A stretch of 28,878 bases of DNA from Cloacibacterium sp046296655 (GTDB lineage: Bacteria > Bacteroidota > Bacteroidia > Flavobacteriales > Weeksellaceae), in the NCBI GenBank assembly GCA_046296655.1, contig JBKBLE010000028.1:1-28878 (forward strand), read 5' to 3'. The translations under genes and the position numbers were made by a program. Below, piece by piece: positions 1 through 8,656 of the stretch (the first letter of the stretch is position 1; the number at the start of each line of letters is the position of its first letter). The notes beneath the pieces are model-generated. The model was not told where the DNA came from and did no database searches. It worked only from the letters and a program-made list of their open reading frames with translations.

Positions 1-141
1 CAATTATCAAATCTGGTAGCTTTTATCCGATTGAATATTTTTGTTAAAATTAATCTTCAATTTTGGCTCGACAAACCTTTTGACCAACCACCTGAAACCC
101 CCAAAAACTATTATCAAGGGGTTCTTTTTGAAAATCTATAG
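1..141 (+). CDS. IS4-like transposase, C-terminal fragment
   Basis: The frame is open from the first base of the window to a TAG at 139-141 and gives the last 46 residues of a protein. The tail contains NLVAFIRLNIFVKINLQFWL followed by a proline-rich end (DKPFDQPPETPK). From memory this resembles the C-terminus of IS4-type transposases of flavobacteria; the assignment rests on that resemblance only. The catalytic part lies outside the window. The end of the element should lie shortly after the stop codon, but I could not define an inverted repeat from one end alone. The fragment is too short for a firm family call. Confidence 0.55.
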   Translation, partial: QLSNLVAFIRLNIFVKINLQFWLDKPFDQPPETPKNYYQGVLFENL

Positions 142-220
142 AAAATTCCGCTTAAAGCCTATCTATATGTGCATAAAATATATCTGTTTTTTTATTTAGG
201 ACAGTATTGAAAATAACAAT

Positions 221-247
221 AAAAAGCACACCAAATTTTTGGTGTGC
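221..247 (-). terminator. Terminator of the TonB-dependent receptor gene
   Basis: An inverted repeat pairs GCACACCAAA (226-235) with TTTGGTGTGC (238-247). Read on the minus strand it is followed by a T-rich run, as expected for an intrinsic terminator. It lies 29 bp beyond the receptor stop codon. Confidence 0.8.
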
Positions 248-275
248 CGTGATTTTTGTCTTGTATTCTAAATTT

Positions 276-2789
276 TTAGAACTTTACGTTGTAACCAACT
301 GTAAATTGTGTCCCAAAAATGCTGAAATGTTGAGAGTCATAAGCAGATTGAGGATATCTACCATTAAAGGTAATGGTATTATAAACACTTCCATCTACAG
401 CAGCATCTGCAGCGCTTACGTTAATAAGTTTCCATTTTGGTAATACATTAAATAAATTAGAAACATTGAAATTAAGAGAATTATCTTTATTGATATTGTA
501 AACAAAATTTAAATCTGTAACTACTCTCGGTTGAAATTCCAATGAAGCTAGGTTGCTTTCTCCGGCTACATTCCATGCTGCACCAGAACCATTAAGTCCA
601 TCATTAGCCCAAGTTGCTTTTCCGAAAAGTGTATTGTTTAGATAAACTTGTGCTTTACCTAATGAATAATCAAATCCTAATACGGCTTTGTAAGCAGGTC
701 TAGATGTGGTAGCAATAGCTTCTTCTATTCTGTTAAAAGGAACTATATCAACACCATTAGGATATTGTGCGTCTTTGGTATTTGCTTTAATATAATCTTT
801 AACTTTTTTTACGGTGTCAGTTTCGCCAGTGATTTTAGATTTATTGATATTTCCAGCGAAGTTTATTCCAAATTTTCCAGAACCTATGTTAAGATTCTTG
901 AAATTAGCTACTAAATCAAATCCATAAGTAGAAGTATCTACACCATTAATAAAGAAACTTGCAGAAGTTACACCCGGAGTTATGTCTGCCATTTTTCCTA
1001 CTATTGGCATGTTGGAACTTAGGAGTACTCTGTCTTTTACGCTAATATTATAGTAGTCTAAAGTAGCGGTGAAGTTTTTGGTGGGTTGAAAACCAAAACC
1101 AGCGGTAATGTTAAGTGATTTTTCTGGTTGTAAATTTGGTACGCCGAAAGCTCTTGCTTGTTTGCTTCCGTTACCAAATAAACCTTGAATTTTAATTGTT
1201 CCTCCTGAGAAAGTAGTTTGGTTAATGGCAAGGTTTAATTGATGTAAAGATGGTGCTTTGAAACCTGTAGAAGCAGAAGTTCTGAAAACGAGTTTGTCGC
1301 CGGATAATTTTTGACGGAAAGATAATTTCCATACAAAGGCGTCTCCAAAGTCTGAATAGTTTTCATATCTCGCAGTTGCATTTAATAAAGAACTTTCTGT
1401 AAAGTCAAATGAAGTATCTATGTAACCACCAAGATTATATCTGCTAAAGATTCCTGCATTTTTCTTATCCATTCCAGGAAAAGAAATTGCCCCTCCATTT
1501 ATATATGAAGCTTCGTCTCCTGCGTAGATTTCAAATTCTTCTTTTCTAACTTCTGTACCTACTGCAAATGAGAAAAAATCACTAAATCTTTTGCTTAAAT
1601 CTACGTTTCCTACTACGTGATTAAATCTATAACCGCCGGGTTTAAAGTTAATAGGAGAGTCTGCACCTAAAGATTCATTATAAGTATTTCTTACAGTGTA
1701 TAGAATTTTGTTTCCTCCGGTAGTTCCCGAAACGTCTAGTTTCCAGTCTCCAGAAGTTCTTTTTTCAAAACCTACAGTTGCGCCATAATCTGTTAAATCT
1801 CCTTCAAACGTAGGAGTGAAACCTGTGTAAGTAGCATCATCTGTATGCAATAAATGATCTGGATCTGCTTTCCAATAAGGGGTTCTGTGGTTAGCGTAAG
1901 AATTTACTTTTTTTGCTACATAAGAAGCATTAGCGTAGATTTTTGCACTTTCAGAAAGTGGTATAGATGAATTAATCAAAATATTCATCGAAGTTTTCTT
2001 TGGTAAAACATTTTTATTGTTAGCGTCTGGATATTTAGCTAAATAGGCAGCTACTTCTGCTTCACTTACACCAAAGGTTGCAGCTTCCCATTTTGTGTTC
2101 ACTTTTCCACTTCTCTGTGCGTAATCATTATTTTGCATTCCTCCTGCTATTGTAAAGAAACCTCCATTTCCAAAAGTAGTCCCGGTAATTGCGCTTATGT
2201 TTTGTCCGAATCCATCTCCTTTCCCGAATAAACTCAATGAAGATTGAACTTCTGAGAATGCTATTTTGTCTTTTAAGATTACGTTCATTACACCAGCAAT
2301 TGCATCAGAGCCATATTGTGCAGAAGCACCATCTCTTAAAATTTCTACTTTTTTAATTGCAATATTGGGAATTGCAGATAAGTCTGCTCCTGTTTCTCCT
2401 TTACCAATAGTGTTTTGAATAAACATTAGGGATGACGTGTTTTTTCTCTTTCCGTTTACCAATACTAAAGTTCTAGAAGCTCCCATGTTTCTTATTTCAA
2501 ATGGATCTAGTAATGATGTAGCATCTTGTACAGCAGCACTTGTAGAGTTAAACGAAGGGATTCTATATTGTAAAACCTTATCCATAGTTGGCTGGCCAGA
2601 AGATTGCAAAATTTGAGAGTCAATAGCGTCAATAGGGAGTGGTGTATTTACTGAGGTTCTAGGAGCAACACGCGTTCCTACCATTATTACTTCTTCTATT
2701 TTTTTTTCTTTTGATAAGGTGTCTTGTTGTCCGTAAGCACACACGGATAAGCCTAAAAAAAAGGCAACACTGATAGATTTTTTCTTCAT
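276..2789 (-). CDS. TonB-dependent outer-membrane receptor
   Basis: This 837-residue protein starts with a signal peptide (MKKKSISVAFFLGLSVCAYG, then Q). A TonB-box-like stretch and a plug domain follow: 'GQPTMDKVLQYRIPSFN', 'IRNMGASRTLVLVNGKR', and 'VEILRDGASAQYGSDAIAGV' at about residues 150-170, all typical plug motifs. The remainder is a 22-strand-type barrel ending in phenylalanine (VGYNVKF), as outer-membrane proteins recognised by the Bam complex do. It lacks the N-terminal carboxypeptidase-like domain of SusC proteins, and no SusD lipoprotein gene is adjacent, so polysaccharide import by a SusCD pair is not supported. The family imports siderophores, metals, cobalamin or other ligands across the outer membrane using TonB/ExbBD energy. 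The substrate cannot be told from the sequence. The gene appears monocistronic and has its own terminator. Confidence 0.9.
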   Translation of the reverse strand: MKKKSISVAFFLGLSVCAYGQQDTLSKEKKIEEVIMVGTRVAPRTSVNTPLPIDAIDSQILQSSGQPTMDKVLQYRIPSFNSTSAAVQDATSLLDPFEIRNMGASRTLVLVNGKRKNTSSLMFIQNTIGKGETGADLSAIPNIAIKKVEILRDGASAQYGSDAIAGVMNVILKDKIAFSEVQSSLSLFGKGDGFGQNISAITGTTFGNGGFFTIAGGMQNNDYAQRSGKVNTKWEAATFGVSEAEVAAYLAKYPDANNKNVLPKKTSMNILINSSIPLSESAKIYANASYVAKKVNSYANHRTPYWKADPDHLLHTDDATYTGFTPTFEGDLTDYGATVGFEKRTSGDWKLDVSGTTGGNKILYTVRNTYNESLGADSPINFKPGGYRFNHVVGNVDLSKRFSDFFSFAVGTEVRKEEFEIYAGDEASYINGGAISFPGMDKKNAGIFSRYNLGGYIDTSFDFTESSLLNATARYENYSDFGDAFVWKLSFRQKLSGDKLVFRTSASTGFKAPSLHQLNLAINQTTFSGGTIKIQGLFGNGSKQARAFGVPNLQPEKSLNITAGFGFQPTKNFTATLDYYNISVKDRVLLSSNMPIVGKMADITPGVTSASFFINGVDTSTYGFDLVANFKNLNIGSGKFGINFAGNINKSKITGETDTVKKVKDYIKANTKDAQYPNGVDIVPFNRIEEAIATTSRPAYKAVLGFDYSLGKAQVYLNNTLFGKATWANDGLNGSGAAWNVAGESNLASLEFQPRVVTDLNFVYNINKDNSLNFNVSNLFNVLPKWKLINVSAADAAVDGSVYNTITFNGRYPQSAYDSQHFSIFGTQFTVGYNVKF

Positions 2790-3051
2790 ATTAATTAATT
2801 TTTATTATTGTTGTTGTAAAGGTATAAAATAATTACAAATAATTTATAAAAATTAGATATTTTTTTTATAAAATATGTTAAATATTCTTTAAATGTTGAT
2901 TAAATTATAAAATGATATCTATAAAAATATTGGGTTTTTTTGTTAATATTTTGTTAAAATTATTAATACTTAATTGATTGTTTATTAATTTTTTATTTTA
3001 ATTGAATTATTAGCAATGAAAAAAATCATTTATTTTAAGGGTAATTTTTAA

Positions 3052-3059
3052 TAAATTTG
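3052..3059 (+). promoter_or_regulatory. -7 box before proline dehydrogenase
   Basis: TAAATTTG matches the Bacteroidota -7 consensus TAnnTTTG and lies 18 bp before the ATG at 3078. No good TTTG -33 box is visible at the usual distance. The rest of the 2790-3077 gap is very AT-rich and shows no other gene. Confidence 0.5.
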
Positions 3060-3077
3060 GGCGTCAAATAATTATAT

Positions 3078-4250
3078 ATGTCTATTTTCAACGATACTAA
3101 AATTGCTTTTGCTGAAAAGTCAACAGCGCAACTAGAAAAAGCCAAGTGGATGTTTACCGCTATTAAATATCCAAGCCTAACCAATGTGGGAATTAACGTT
3201 TTGAATTTCACCATTAAAAACAATTTTCCTTTGGTAACAGATTTAGTGAAAACTACATTGTTTGAGCAATTCTGTGGTGGCGAAACTCGTGAACAAAGCA
3301 TGAAAGTGGTAGACAAAATGTTTAAGCATCATGTAAGAAGCATTTTTGATTATGCCATTGAAGGAAAAGAAGAAGAAGCGGCTTTTGATACAACTTGTGA
3401 AGAAATTAAAGAAAACATAAAGTTTGCAATTGGTAATCCTGCAATTCCTTTTGTGGTTTTTAAACCAACAGGTTTTGGTAGATTAGATCTTTATGCAGAT
3501 GTTTCAGCGGGAAAAGAATTAACCAGTTCTGAAAAAGAAGAATGGCAACGTGTAAGAAACCGTTATGAAGAAGTTTGCAAAATGGCTTATGACAATAAGG
3601 TAATTCTGATGATTGATGCAGAAGAATCTTGGATGCAAGATGCAGTTGACCATTTGGTGAACGAGATGATGGAGAAATACAACAAAGAGAAAGCCTATAT
3701 CTGGAATACAATTCAAATGTACAGAACGGGAAGATTAGAATATTTGGCTCAAGATTTAGAGCGTGCAAAATCTAAAAACTATTTCTTGGGATATAAATTT
3801 GTTCGTGGTGCGTACATGGAAAAAGAAAGAGAACGTGCTGCTGAAAAAAATTACCCAGACCCAATTCAGCCAACCAAAGAAGCTACCGATGATAATTATA
3901 ATGCAGCAGTAGATTTTGTTTTAGAAAATTTAGACAGAGTAGCAGCATTTTTCGGTACACACAACGAGAAATCTACAGAATTGGCCATTGATAAAATGAA
4001 AACGCTTGGTTTAGCGCATGATGACGAAAGATTACATTTTGGACAACTCTACGGAATGAGCGATAATATCACGTATTGGCTCGGCGAAAACAAGTACAAT
4101 GCTTGTAAATATTTACCTTACGGTCCGGTAAAAGATGTAGTGCCTTATCTTACCAGAAGAGCACAAGAAAACACTTCTGTGGCAGGACAAACAGGTCGTG
4201 AACTTTCATTGATTCAAAAAGAATTGGAAAGAAGAAGAAAAGAAAAGTAA
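3078..4250 (+). CDS. Proline dehydrogenase (monofunctional PutA/PutB type)
   Basis: This 390-residue protein is the flavin-dependent enzyme that oxidises L-proline to pyrroline-5-carboxylate, the first step of proline catabolism. It gives electrons to the quinone pool. Family hallmarks are visible: 'KFVRGAYMEKERERA' in the middle, 'FFGTHNEKS', 'LHFGQLYGMSDNI', and the C-terminal 'PYLTRRAQEN', whose paired arginines match the substrate-carboxylate-binding arginines of PutA. The length matches stand-alone proline dehydrogenases rather than the two-domain PutA. No pyrroline-5-carboxylate dehydrogenase gene is adjacent, so that step must be encoded elsewhere. A TAnnTTTG box lies upstream and a terminator follows at 4280-4326. 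Confidence 0.93.
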   Translation: MSIFNDTKIAFAEKSTAQLEKAKWMFTAIKYPSLTNVGINVLNFTIKNNFPLVTDLVKTTLFEQFCGGETREQSMKVVDKMFKHHVRSIFDYAIEGKEEEAAFDTTCEEIKENIKFAIGNPAIPFVVFKPTGFGRLDLYADVSAGKELTSSEKEEWQRVRNRYEEVCKMAYDNKVILMIDAEESWMQDAVDHLVNEMMEKYNKEKAYIWNTIQMYRTGRLEYLAQDLERAKSKNYFLGYKFVRGAYMEKERERAAEKNYPDPIQPTKEATDDNYNAAVDFVLENLDRVAAFFGTHNEKSTELAIDKMKTLGLAHDDERLHFGQLYGMSDNITYWLGENKYNACKYLPYGPVKDVVPYLTRRAQENTSVAGQTGRELSLIQKELERRRKEK

Positions 4251-4279
4251 GTTTTTCTAATTTTTCAAAATATCAATAC

Positions 4280-4326
4280 AAGCGGATGTCACTTTGAGCG
4301 TAGTCGAAAAGTAGTCCGCTTTTTTT
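4280..4326 (+). terminator. Terminator of proline dehydrogenase, built on a dispersed repeat
   Basis: AAGCGGA (4280-4286) pairs with TCCGCTT (4315-4321), and T-rich sequence follows. Inside the loop ACTTT pairs with AAAGT around GAGCGTAGTCG. The inner piece, read as CGACTACGCTC on the other strand, resembles a short repeat that I recall from many Bacteroidota intergenic regions. Confidence 0.65.
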
Positions 4327-4402
4327 ATGAATTTGGTTATCAGCTTTAGCTAAAACTTAATTCTCTTAATTCATTTATTAAATTTAAATTAAAGGAAACT
4401 TC

Positions 4403-4441
4403 GCGTTCTTTGCGTAAAAACTTTGCGACTTTGCGTGAAAA
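4403..4441 (+). repeat. Dispersed 'TTTGCG' repeat, distant copy
   Basis: This stretch (GCGTTCTTTGCGTAAAAAC, then TTTGCGACTTTGCGTGAAAA) is closely similar to the 39-bp module found three times at 12454-12827. It lies in the gap before priA. It therefore marks a dispersed intergenic repeat rather than a local duplication only. Confidence 0.6.
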
Positions 4442-4458
4442 ATCAATTCTAAAATCCG

Positions 4459-4466
4459 TATTTTTG
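4459..4466 (+). promoter_or_regulatory. -7 box before priA
   Basis: TATTTTTG matches TAnnTTTG and lies 41 bp before the TTG start. The nearest TTTG (4430-4433) is 25 bp upstream, which is longer than the usual 19-21, so only the -7 element is supported. Confidence 0.4.
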
Positions 4467-4507
4467 TAAAAATCATCATCAAATCGTCAAATCAACACAT
4501 CGCCGCA

Positions 4508-6946
4508 TTGACTTTCGCACAAATTATTCTACCACTTAATCTCAAAGGGACTTTTACCTACAAAGTTTCGGAAGAATTTTTGTCGAAAATCGAAGTAGGA
4601 ATACGTGTTTTGGTTCCTTTTGGTGGAAAAAAAATCTATACAGGAATCGTTGCAGAAATTCATGAAAATGAACCTGAAACTTTTTTGCCAAAAGACATTC
4701 ATTCATTGCTGGATGCAGAACCTATTGTTCCCAAACAGCAATTGAAATTCTGGAATTGGCTTTCGGAATATTATCTCTGTAATATTGGCGAAATATATCG
4801 TTTTGCGTTTCCAAGTTCTTTAAAATTAGAAAGTGAAACATATCTCAAAAGAAATCCGAATAAAGAAATAGACTGGGAAGTTCTAGACGCCAATGAAACC
4901 TACTTGTTGCAGGCTCTTGAAGTGAAAAGCCTCATCAGTTTATCTGAAATAGAAGCTTTTATTCCTAAAAAAGAAATCGTAAAAACGGTAAAAGCACTCA
5001 TCGATGAACAGCTGATTTTAATAGACGAAAAAATCTACGAAAAATATAAAGCCAAAGAAGTGGCTTATCTTAAAATTGATGAAAATATTCTCGGCAATCT
5101 TTCAGAAATTCTGCAAAGTTTAACCAAAGCCAAAAAACAAAAAGATTTGTTTTTAACCATTTTGGAGGCTCAACAAACACAAAATCAACCGCTGCGAAAG
5201 TCTCAATTCTTTGAAAATGGTGTTTTCAATGCTTCGCATTTAAGAGGTTTGGTGGAGAAAAATTTGGTGCAAGAATATTACCTTCAGAAAGATAGAATCG
5301 AAACGTATGAAGGCGAAATAGAAAATCTGGAAAAACTTTCGGAAGTTCAAGAAAAAGCTTTGACAGAAATCAATGAAGGTTTCCGTGATGGCAAAAATGT
5401 CTTGCTTCATGGCGTTACCAGTTCAGGAAAAACGCATTTGTATCTGGAAAAAATAGAAGAAACCATTGCTAATGGAAATAATGTGTTGTTTCTGCTTCCT
5501 GAAATTGCTTTGACCAAACAAATTATCCAAAGATTAGAAAAAAAATACGGAAAACAACTCGGCTTTTATCATCAAAAACTCACAGATTTCGAAAAGGTAG
5601 AAGTTTGGCGAAAAGTGAAGAATAATGAGATTAAAATCCTCATCGGAACCAGAAGTTCGTTGTTTCTTCCGTTTCAGAATTTAGGCTTAATCGTCATCGA
5701 TGAAGAACATGATGCTGCATACAAACCTCGTGAAGTAAAACCGTTTTTCAATGCCAAAGATGCCGCTTTGGTTTTGGCAAATTATTATCAAGCGAAAGCG
5801 ATTTTGGGTTCTGCAACACCTTCCGTAGAAAGTTATTACGCCGCAAAAAATGGTAAGTTAAAATACGTTTTCTTAGGAGAAAGATTTGGCGAAGTGGCTT
5901 TGCCAAAATATGAAATCATCAATTTCAAAGAAGCGCAAGAATCAAAACTTTCAGTAGGTCATTTTTCTCAGTATTTAATTGATAAAATTTCTGAAAATTT
6001 AGAACATAAAAAGCAAACCATTATTCTGCACAACAGAAGAGGTTACGCAAACGTGGTAGAATGCGAAAGTTGCGGTCATGTTACCTATTGCAGCAATTGT
6101 GATGTGGTGATGACCTATCATAAATCTACCAACGAGTTGAAATGCCATTATTGTGGTCACAAAGCGCAAAAGCCTAAAATCTGTCCGAAATGTCAAAGTA
6201 CAAATCTCAATACTCGTGGAATCGGCATAGAACAGATAGAAGAAGAAACGCAGAAAATTTTTAAGGAAGCACAAGTAGAAAGAATGGACGTAGACAGTAT
6301 GCGTAAGAAATTTGCCTACGAAAAACTCTACGAAAAAATAGAATCTGGCGAAGCCGAAATTGTGGTAGGAACGCAAATGATTTCTAAAGGTTTGGATTTT
6401 GATAATATAGAATTAGTGGCGATTCCAAAAGCAGATGCACTGTTGTATATTCAGGATTTCAGAGCAGAAGAAAGAGCTTATCAATTGATTACGCAGGTTT
6501 CGGGAAGAGCAGGGAGAAACTCTGGGAAAGGTAAAATTTATATTCAAACTTATAATCCTCATCATCCACTTTTTGAACTGATTAAAGAAGAAAATTCCAC
6601 TAAAATATATGAACATTTTCTCAAAGAAAGAGAGCAATTTTTGTATCCACCTTTTGTGAAATTGGTTCTAATAGAACTCAAACATAGAAAAGAAGAAAAA
6701 TTACAGAGAGCTTCTCAGTTTTTAAGTTCGGTTTTGCAAAAATATTTGCCTTTGCCATGTATTTTAGGGCCTGAAAAAGCACCGATTGGTAAAATAAATC
6801 TCCTGTATCAATATCAGATTTTGCTCAAATTACCAAGAGGCAAAAAGTACCAAGAATACAAGGATTACGTGCTGAAATCTCTAGAAGAATTCGAAGAAAT
6901 TACCGCTTATAAAAGTATTAAAATAGATACGTTTGTTGATTTTTAA
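4508..6946 (+). CDS. priA: Primosomal protein N' (replication restart helicase PriA)
   Basis: This 812-residue ATP-dependent 3'-to-5' helicase recognises stalled forks and reloads the replisome. The N-terminal DNA-binding domain begins MTFAQIILPLNLKGTFTYKV, typical of the family. A superfamily 2 helicase core follows, with Walker A 'GVTSSGKTHLYLE', Walker B/DEAH-like 'IVIDEEHDAAYK', and 'GSATPSVES' as motif III. The zinc-binding region carries four CxxC pairs (CESC, CSNC, CHYC, CPKC), and motif VI lies in 'QLITQVSGRAGR'. The start codon is TTG; no in-frame ATG lies nearby upstream, and the N-terminus aligns with what I recall of PriA homologues. The protein is somewhat longer than E. coli PriA (732 residues). 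Confidence 0.95.
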   Translation: MTFAQIILPLNLKGTFTYKVSEEFLSKIEVGIRVLVPFGGKKIYTGIVAEIHENEPETFLPKDIHSLLDAEPIVPKQQLKFWNWLSEYYLCNIGEIYRFAFPSSLKLESETYLKRNPNKEIDWEVLDANETYLLQALEVKSLISLSEIEAFIPKKEIVKTVKALIDEQLILIDEKIYEKYKAKEVAYLKIDENILGNLSEILQSLTKAKKQKDLFLTILEAQQTQNQPLRKSQFFENGVFNASHLRGLVEKNLVQEYYLQKDRIETYEGEIENLEKLSEVQEKALTEINEGFRDGKNVLLHGVTSSGKTHLYLEKIEETIANGNNVLFLLPEIALTKQIIQRLEKKYGKQLGFYHQKLTDFEKVEVWRKVKNNEIKILIGTRSSLFLPFQNLGLIVIDEEHDAAYKPREVKPFFNAKDAALVLANYYQAKAILGSATPSVESYYAAKNGKLKYVFLGERFGEVALPKYEIINFKEAQESKLSVGHFSQYLIDKISENLEHKKQTIILHNRRGYANVVECESCGHVTYCSNCDVVMTYHKSTNELKCHYCGHKAQKPKICPKCQSTNLNTRGIGIEQIEEETQKIFKEAQVERMDVDSMRKKFAYEKLYEKIESGEAEIVVGTQMISKGLDFDNIELVAIPKADALLYIQDFRAEERAYQLITQVSGRAGRNSGKGKIYIQTYNPHHPLFELIKEENSTKIYEHFLKEREQFLYPPFVKLVLIELKHRKEEKLQRASQFLSSVLQKYLPLPCILGPEKAPIGKINLLYQYQILLKLPRGKKYQEYKDYVLKSLEEFEEITAYKSIKIDTFVDF

Positions 6947-7011
6947 CAAATTTTAACAATTCTTGGGACAGTTTTAGCTATACAAGAAGAATAGAAAATG
7001 GCAATAATTTA

Positions 7012-7019
7012 TAAATTTG
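7012..7019 (+). promoter_or_regulatory. -7 box before the PBP4-type gene
   Basis: TAAATTTG fits TAnnTTTG and lies 42 bp before the ATG at 7062. No convincing -33 TTTG is seen. Confidence 0.45.
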
Positions 7020-7061
7020 TCCCGTTAGAATATTGAAAATCTGATTATTATAAAGTCTAAA

Positions 7062-8507
7062 ATGAGAGAATTGAAAAGAATAGCTATAGCTGCAACTGTG
7101 CTTTTGCAAACCGCAGTTATTGCCCAAACTTCATCAGTTTCTTCTAATATATATACCGAAAAAAGTGGAATAGGAAGTGCTGGAATAGAAAAACCTGTGC
7201 TTTCTCCCAAAGAACAGTTAGAAGAAAATATAGAAAAAATGAAAAAAGACCCTCTTTTGCGCAATGCAACTTGGGGTTTTGTAGTCTACGATACCAAAAA
7301 GAAAGAAGTCATCACCGGTTATAATGAAGATAAACCTTTGATTCCGGCTTCTACTACTAAATTGCTTTCTACCGATGCTTCTATGGCACTTTTGGGAGGA
7401 AGATTCAAATGGATTACTCAATTAGAATACTCTGGAACCATTGATGAAACGGGAACGCTTAACGGAAATCTTTTCGTGATTGGCAGTGGTGATCCTTCTA
7501 TGGGAACAGGAAAAGCAGGAGCGTGGTCTTATTCTCAAATCATCAGCGATTATTTAGCTAAAATTTCTGAAGCGGGAATCAAGAAAATTAATGGAGATAT
7601 TGTAGTGCAAACTGCTGTTTTTCAAGATGTAAGATTAGAATTACCCGAAAAAATAGTTTGGTTAGAGCATAACAATTACTATTTACCAGTAGGAAATACC
7701 AATAACATCAACCCAAAAAACGAGAGAATTGCCGTAAAAGCAAAATCTGTTTTTGACACTTCAAAAAGATATTTTTACGTTTCTCCTTACACGCACAAAA
7801 TGGCTTTCACCGAAAAATTTGAAGCCAATAATTTAATTACCACAATTCCTGCAGCTCCAGCTTTATTGGCCAATAATCTTAGAGCGAGTTTGATTAAAAA
7901 TAGAATTCCTATTTCTGGAAAAGTCATCAATAGAGTGACTGACCCAAATCCTGAAGAAAGACAGTTTTTAGCGAAATATTCTTCGCCTACAATGGTGGAT
8001 ATTATTTATTTTACCAATCAAAAAAGTGATAATGCTTTAGCAGAATCTCTTTTGAAAACGGTAGGTTTTTACAAAACAGGAAATGTTTCTTTAGAATCGG
8101 GACGAGAAACCATCGTGAGACATTTAGAAGAAAAAAGATATGATTTTGATGGCTTAGTTTTAGCGGATGGAAGTGGTTTGTCGAGAGCAAATAAAGTAAA
8201 ACCTATTTCTCAAGTGAAGTTTTTGGCAGAGGTAATGAAAGAAAAATATTATGACGATTTCCTTAAATCTTTGCCGATTGCCGGAGAAACAGGAACGCTG
8301 AGAAGAATGTTTAAGACAAGTAATAATTACGGTCAAATTTTTGCCAAAACAGGAACACTTAACGGGGTGAAATGTTTGGCAGGTTATATTAAAACTAGAG
8401 ACGGAAGAATTCTTTCTTTTTCATTGTTAATCAATGGTTATTTAGGTTCTGTAGACCAAATAAAAGCCAGAATGGAACAATTGCTGGAACCTGTGATAGA
8501 TTTGTAG
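7062..8507 (+). CDS. dacB: D-alanyl-D-alanine carboxypeptidase/endopeptidase (PBP4, DacB type)
   Basis: This 481-residue penicillin-binding protein belongs to the S13 peptidase family. These enzymes trim the terminal D-Ala and cleave cross-links in peptidoglycan in the periplasm. An N-terminal signal segment (IAIAATVLLQTAVIAQ) is present. All three active-site motifs can be seen: SxxK as STTK at residues 97-100, SxN as SDN at 322-324, and KTG at 429-431. The long spacing between SxxK and SxN (about 225 residues) reflects the inserted domains typical of class C PBP4 enzymes and separates it from class A beta-lactamases. The start at 7062 gives an intact signal peptide. A hairpin terminator lies at 8597-8625. 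Confidence 0.92.
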   Translation: MRELKRIAIAATVLLQTAVIAQTSSVSSNIYTEKSGIGSAGIEKPVLSPKEQLEENIEKMKKDPLLRNATWGFVVYDTKKKEVITGYNEDKPLIPASTTKLLSTDASMALLGGRFKWITQLEYSGTIDETGTLNGNLFVIGSGDPSMGTGKAGAWSYSQIISDYLAKISEAGIKKINGDIVVQTAVFQDVRLELPEKIVWLEHNNYYLPVGNTNNINPKNERIAVKAKSVFDTSKRYFYVSPYTHKMAFTEKFEANNLITTIPAAPALLANNLRASLIKNRIPISGKVINRVTDPNPEERQFLAKYSSPTMVDIIYFTNQKSDNALAESLLKTVGFYKTGNVSLESGRETIVRHLEEKRYDFDGLVLADGSGLSRANKVKPISQVKFLAEVMKEKYYDDFLKSLPIAGETGTLRRMFKTSNNYGQIFAKTGTLNGVKCLAGYIKTRDGRILSFSLLINGYLGSVDQIKARMEQLLEPVIDL

Positions 8508-8596
8508 TAAATATGAAGATTTTTCCCATCCTTTAGGATTAGAGGAAATGAAAAATCTTATAATTTCAAAGAAACCAACACTTAGAATATATCGAC

Positions 8597-8625
8597 AAAG
8601 CCTTCTTTTATGAGGGCTTTTTTTA
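8597..8625 (+). terminator. Terminator of the PBP4-type gene
   Basis: AAAGCCTTC (8597-8605) pairs with GAGGGCTTT (8612-8620) with one T:G pair, a 6-nt loop and a following T-run. The -7 box of the next gene begins only 2 bp after the T-run. Confidence 0.8.
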
Positions 8626-8626
8626 T

Positions 8627-8634
8627 TACATTTG
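8627..8634 (+). promoter_or_regulatory. -7 box before kbl
   Basis: TACATTTG fits TAnnTTTG and lies 22 bp before the ATG at 8657. The upstream -33 region would fall inside the preceding terminator hairpin. Confidence 0.55.
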
Positions 8635-8656
8635 TGAAAATCAAAAAATCTAAAAA

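Noticed and set aside
207..443. Plus-strand frame over the end of the TonB receptor gene.
   Set aside because: It crosses the terminator and lies antisense to a well-supported gene; no protein-like features.
5999..6376. A 125-codon minus-strand frame inside priA.
   Set aside because: Antisense to the zinc-binding region of priA, which is intact and conserved.
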